Shown here: positions 63,426 to 64,000 of the stretch, one piece after another
Position numbering within the stretch: the stretch's first letter is position 1
How the letters are laid out: each line of letters opens with the position of its first letter
NCBI RefSeq assembly: GCF_003076755.1
Contig: NZ_QDKM01000003.1
Location: 186,001-250,000, forward strand
Direction of reading: 5' to 3'
Length of the DNA: 64,000 bases
Source of the DNA: Pararhodobacter oceanensis
Lineage (GTDB): Bacteria > Pseudomonadota > Alphaproteobacteria > Rhodobacterales > Rhodobacteraceae
Translations under genes and position numbers: made by a program
The notes under the pieces: generated by a model
What the model was told of the DNA's origin: nothing
The model's database searches: none
Seen by the model: the letters and a program-made list of their open reading frames with translations, nothing else

Positions 63426-64000
63426 CTCCGCTCGCCGATCTGATCACACGGCGGATTGCCAAGACCGGCCCGATGACGCTGGCGGATTATATGACCGATT
63501 GCCTGCTGCATCCGGCGCATGGCTATTACGCGACGCGCGATCCCCTGGGGCGTCAGGGCGATTTCACCACCGCGCCCGAGATCAGCCAGATGTTCGGCGA
63601 ACTCTTGGGGCTGTGTCTGGCGCAAAGCTGGCTGGATCAGGGCGCGCCCGACACCTTCACACTGGCCGAGCCGGGGCCGGGGCGCGGCACGCTGATGGCG
63701 GATATCTGGCGCGCGACCGCTGGCGTGCCGGGGTTCCATGCGGCAGCGCAGATCCATCTGATCGAGGCCTCACCGGTGCTGCGCGAAGTGCAGGGCGAGG
63801 CATTGCGCGGCCTGCCGGTGACGTGGGCCGATACGGTCGAGGCGCTGCCCGAGGACCGGCCCCTGTTCCTGATTGCCAACGAGTTTTTCGATGCGCTGCC
63901 GATCCGCCAGTTCCAGCGCGATGGCAATGGCTGGCGCGAGGTGGTGGTCGCGCTGAATGAGGGCGCGCTGACGCTGGCGCTGACCGAGCCCACGCCGCTG
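63422..64000 (+). CDS. MidA/NDUFAF7-like SAM-dependent methyltransferase, N-terminal part
   Basis: The first 193 residues are present and the gene runs off the right edge. The N-terminus has HPAHGYYATRDPLGRQGDFTTAPEISQMFGELLGL, the signature of the MidA/DUF185 family, and the SAM-binding LAEPGPGRGTLMADI and LIANEFFDALPIRQF. Mitochondrial NDUFAF7 methylates an arginine in complex I; the bacterial role is probably similar but not established. The ATG overlaps the lgt stop by four bases, so they are translated together. Confidence 0.93.
   Translation, partial: MTPLADLITRRIAKTGPMTLADYMTDCLLHPAHGYYATRDPLGRQGDFTTAPEISQMFGELLGLCLAQSWLDQGAPDTFTLAEPGPGRGTLMADIWRATAGVPGFHAAAQIHLIEASPVLREVQGEALRGLPVTWADTVEALPEDRPLFLIANEFFDALPIRQFQRDGNGWREVVVALNEGALTLALTEPTPL

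Overview
The window reads as a chromosomal segment of a high-GC alphaproteobacterium of the Rhodobacteraceae type. The evidence is the combination of a pckA / chvI-chvG-hprK-rapZ-manX-ptsH locus, an ethylmalonyl-CoA pathway dehydrogenase (mcd), a beta-oxidation operon under MerR-type regulators, a Hint-domain protein, DUF6473 and HIG1-type small membrane proteins, and the ftsE-ftsX-plsC and lgt-midA arrangements. No rRNA, tRNA, CRISPR array or insertion sequence with a transposase was seen.

Layout. 1-6.3 kb: edge of ybgC, a DsbA/FrnE oxidoreductase, a lone AT-shifted reverse transcriptase gene (the clearest foreign gene), then a minus-strand group (unknown protein, MATE exporter, two hotdog thioesterases). 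6.5-16.4 kb: two MerR regulators, each with a TTACGTT-type box upstream, and a fatty-acid oxidation operon (two acyl-CoA dehydrogenases, GST-like protein, thiolase, cupin, FadB-type multienzyme). 17.5-24.2 kb: Hint protein, DMT exporter, acyl-CoA synthetase, a membrane protein resembling a degenerate M48 peptidase, and a secreted SPOR protein. 24.3-28.9 kb: nucleoside salvage operon cdd-deoA-deoB-add-upp. 29.2-37.8 kb: malic enzyme, propionyl-CoA synthetase, an Hpt protein with a LuxO/NtrC-type regulator, SDR, HIG1 protein and cobalamin adenosyltransferase. 38-42 kb: etfBA, a short DUF6473 protein and 3-hydroxybutyryl-CoA dehydrogenase. 42.6-49.2 kb: nitrogen-type PTS, RapZ, HprK, ChvGI and, divergently, pckA. 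49.2-64 kb: DUF3859, TauE/SafE, mcd, recO, purD, xseA, accA, a cytochrome c, plsC, ftsX, ftsE, a zinc-ribbon protein, dgkA, ubiK, lgt and the start of midA.

How the genes fit together. Acyl-CoA synthetase, FadE-type dehydrogenases, EtfAB, FadB, thiolase and HBD form an acyl-CoA oxidation and C4 module. PrpE, Mcd and adenosylcobalamin supply fit C3 and ethylmalonyl-CoA assimilation. MaeB and PckA provide the gluconeogenic exit, and HPr/HprK/ChvGI link carbon status to envelope signalling.

Intergenic DNA is unusually rich in structured dispersed repeats. Family 1 (about 145 bp, 13 copies seen) has imperfect terminal inverted repeats and two strong hairpins, one with paired base changes between copies. 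Family 2 (7 copies) has 12-13 bp terminal inverted repeats TCGCCAGACCGC/GCGGTCTGGCGA, and some copies carry an extra hairpin module in the right end. Family 3 comprises short GAGTATTT...AGATGA motifs. The repeats and the reverse transcriptase locus with its long gene-free leader are the parts most worth follow-up.
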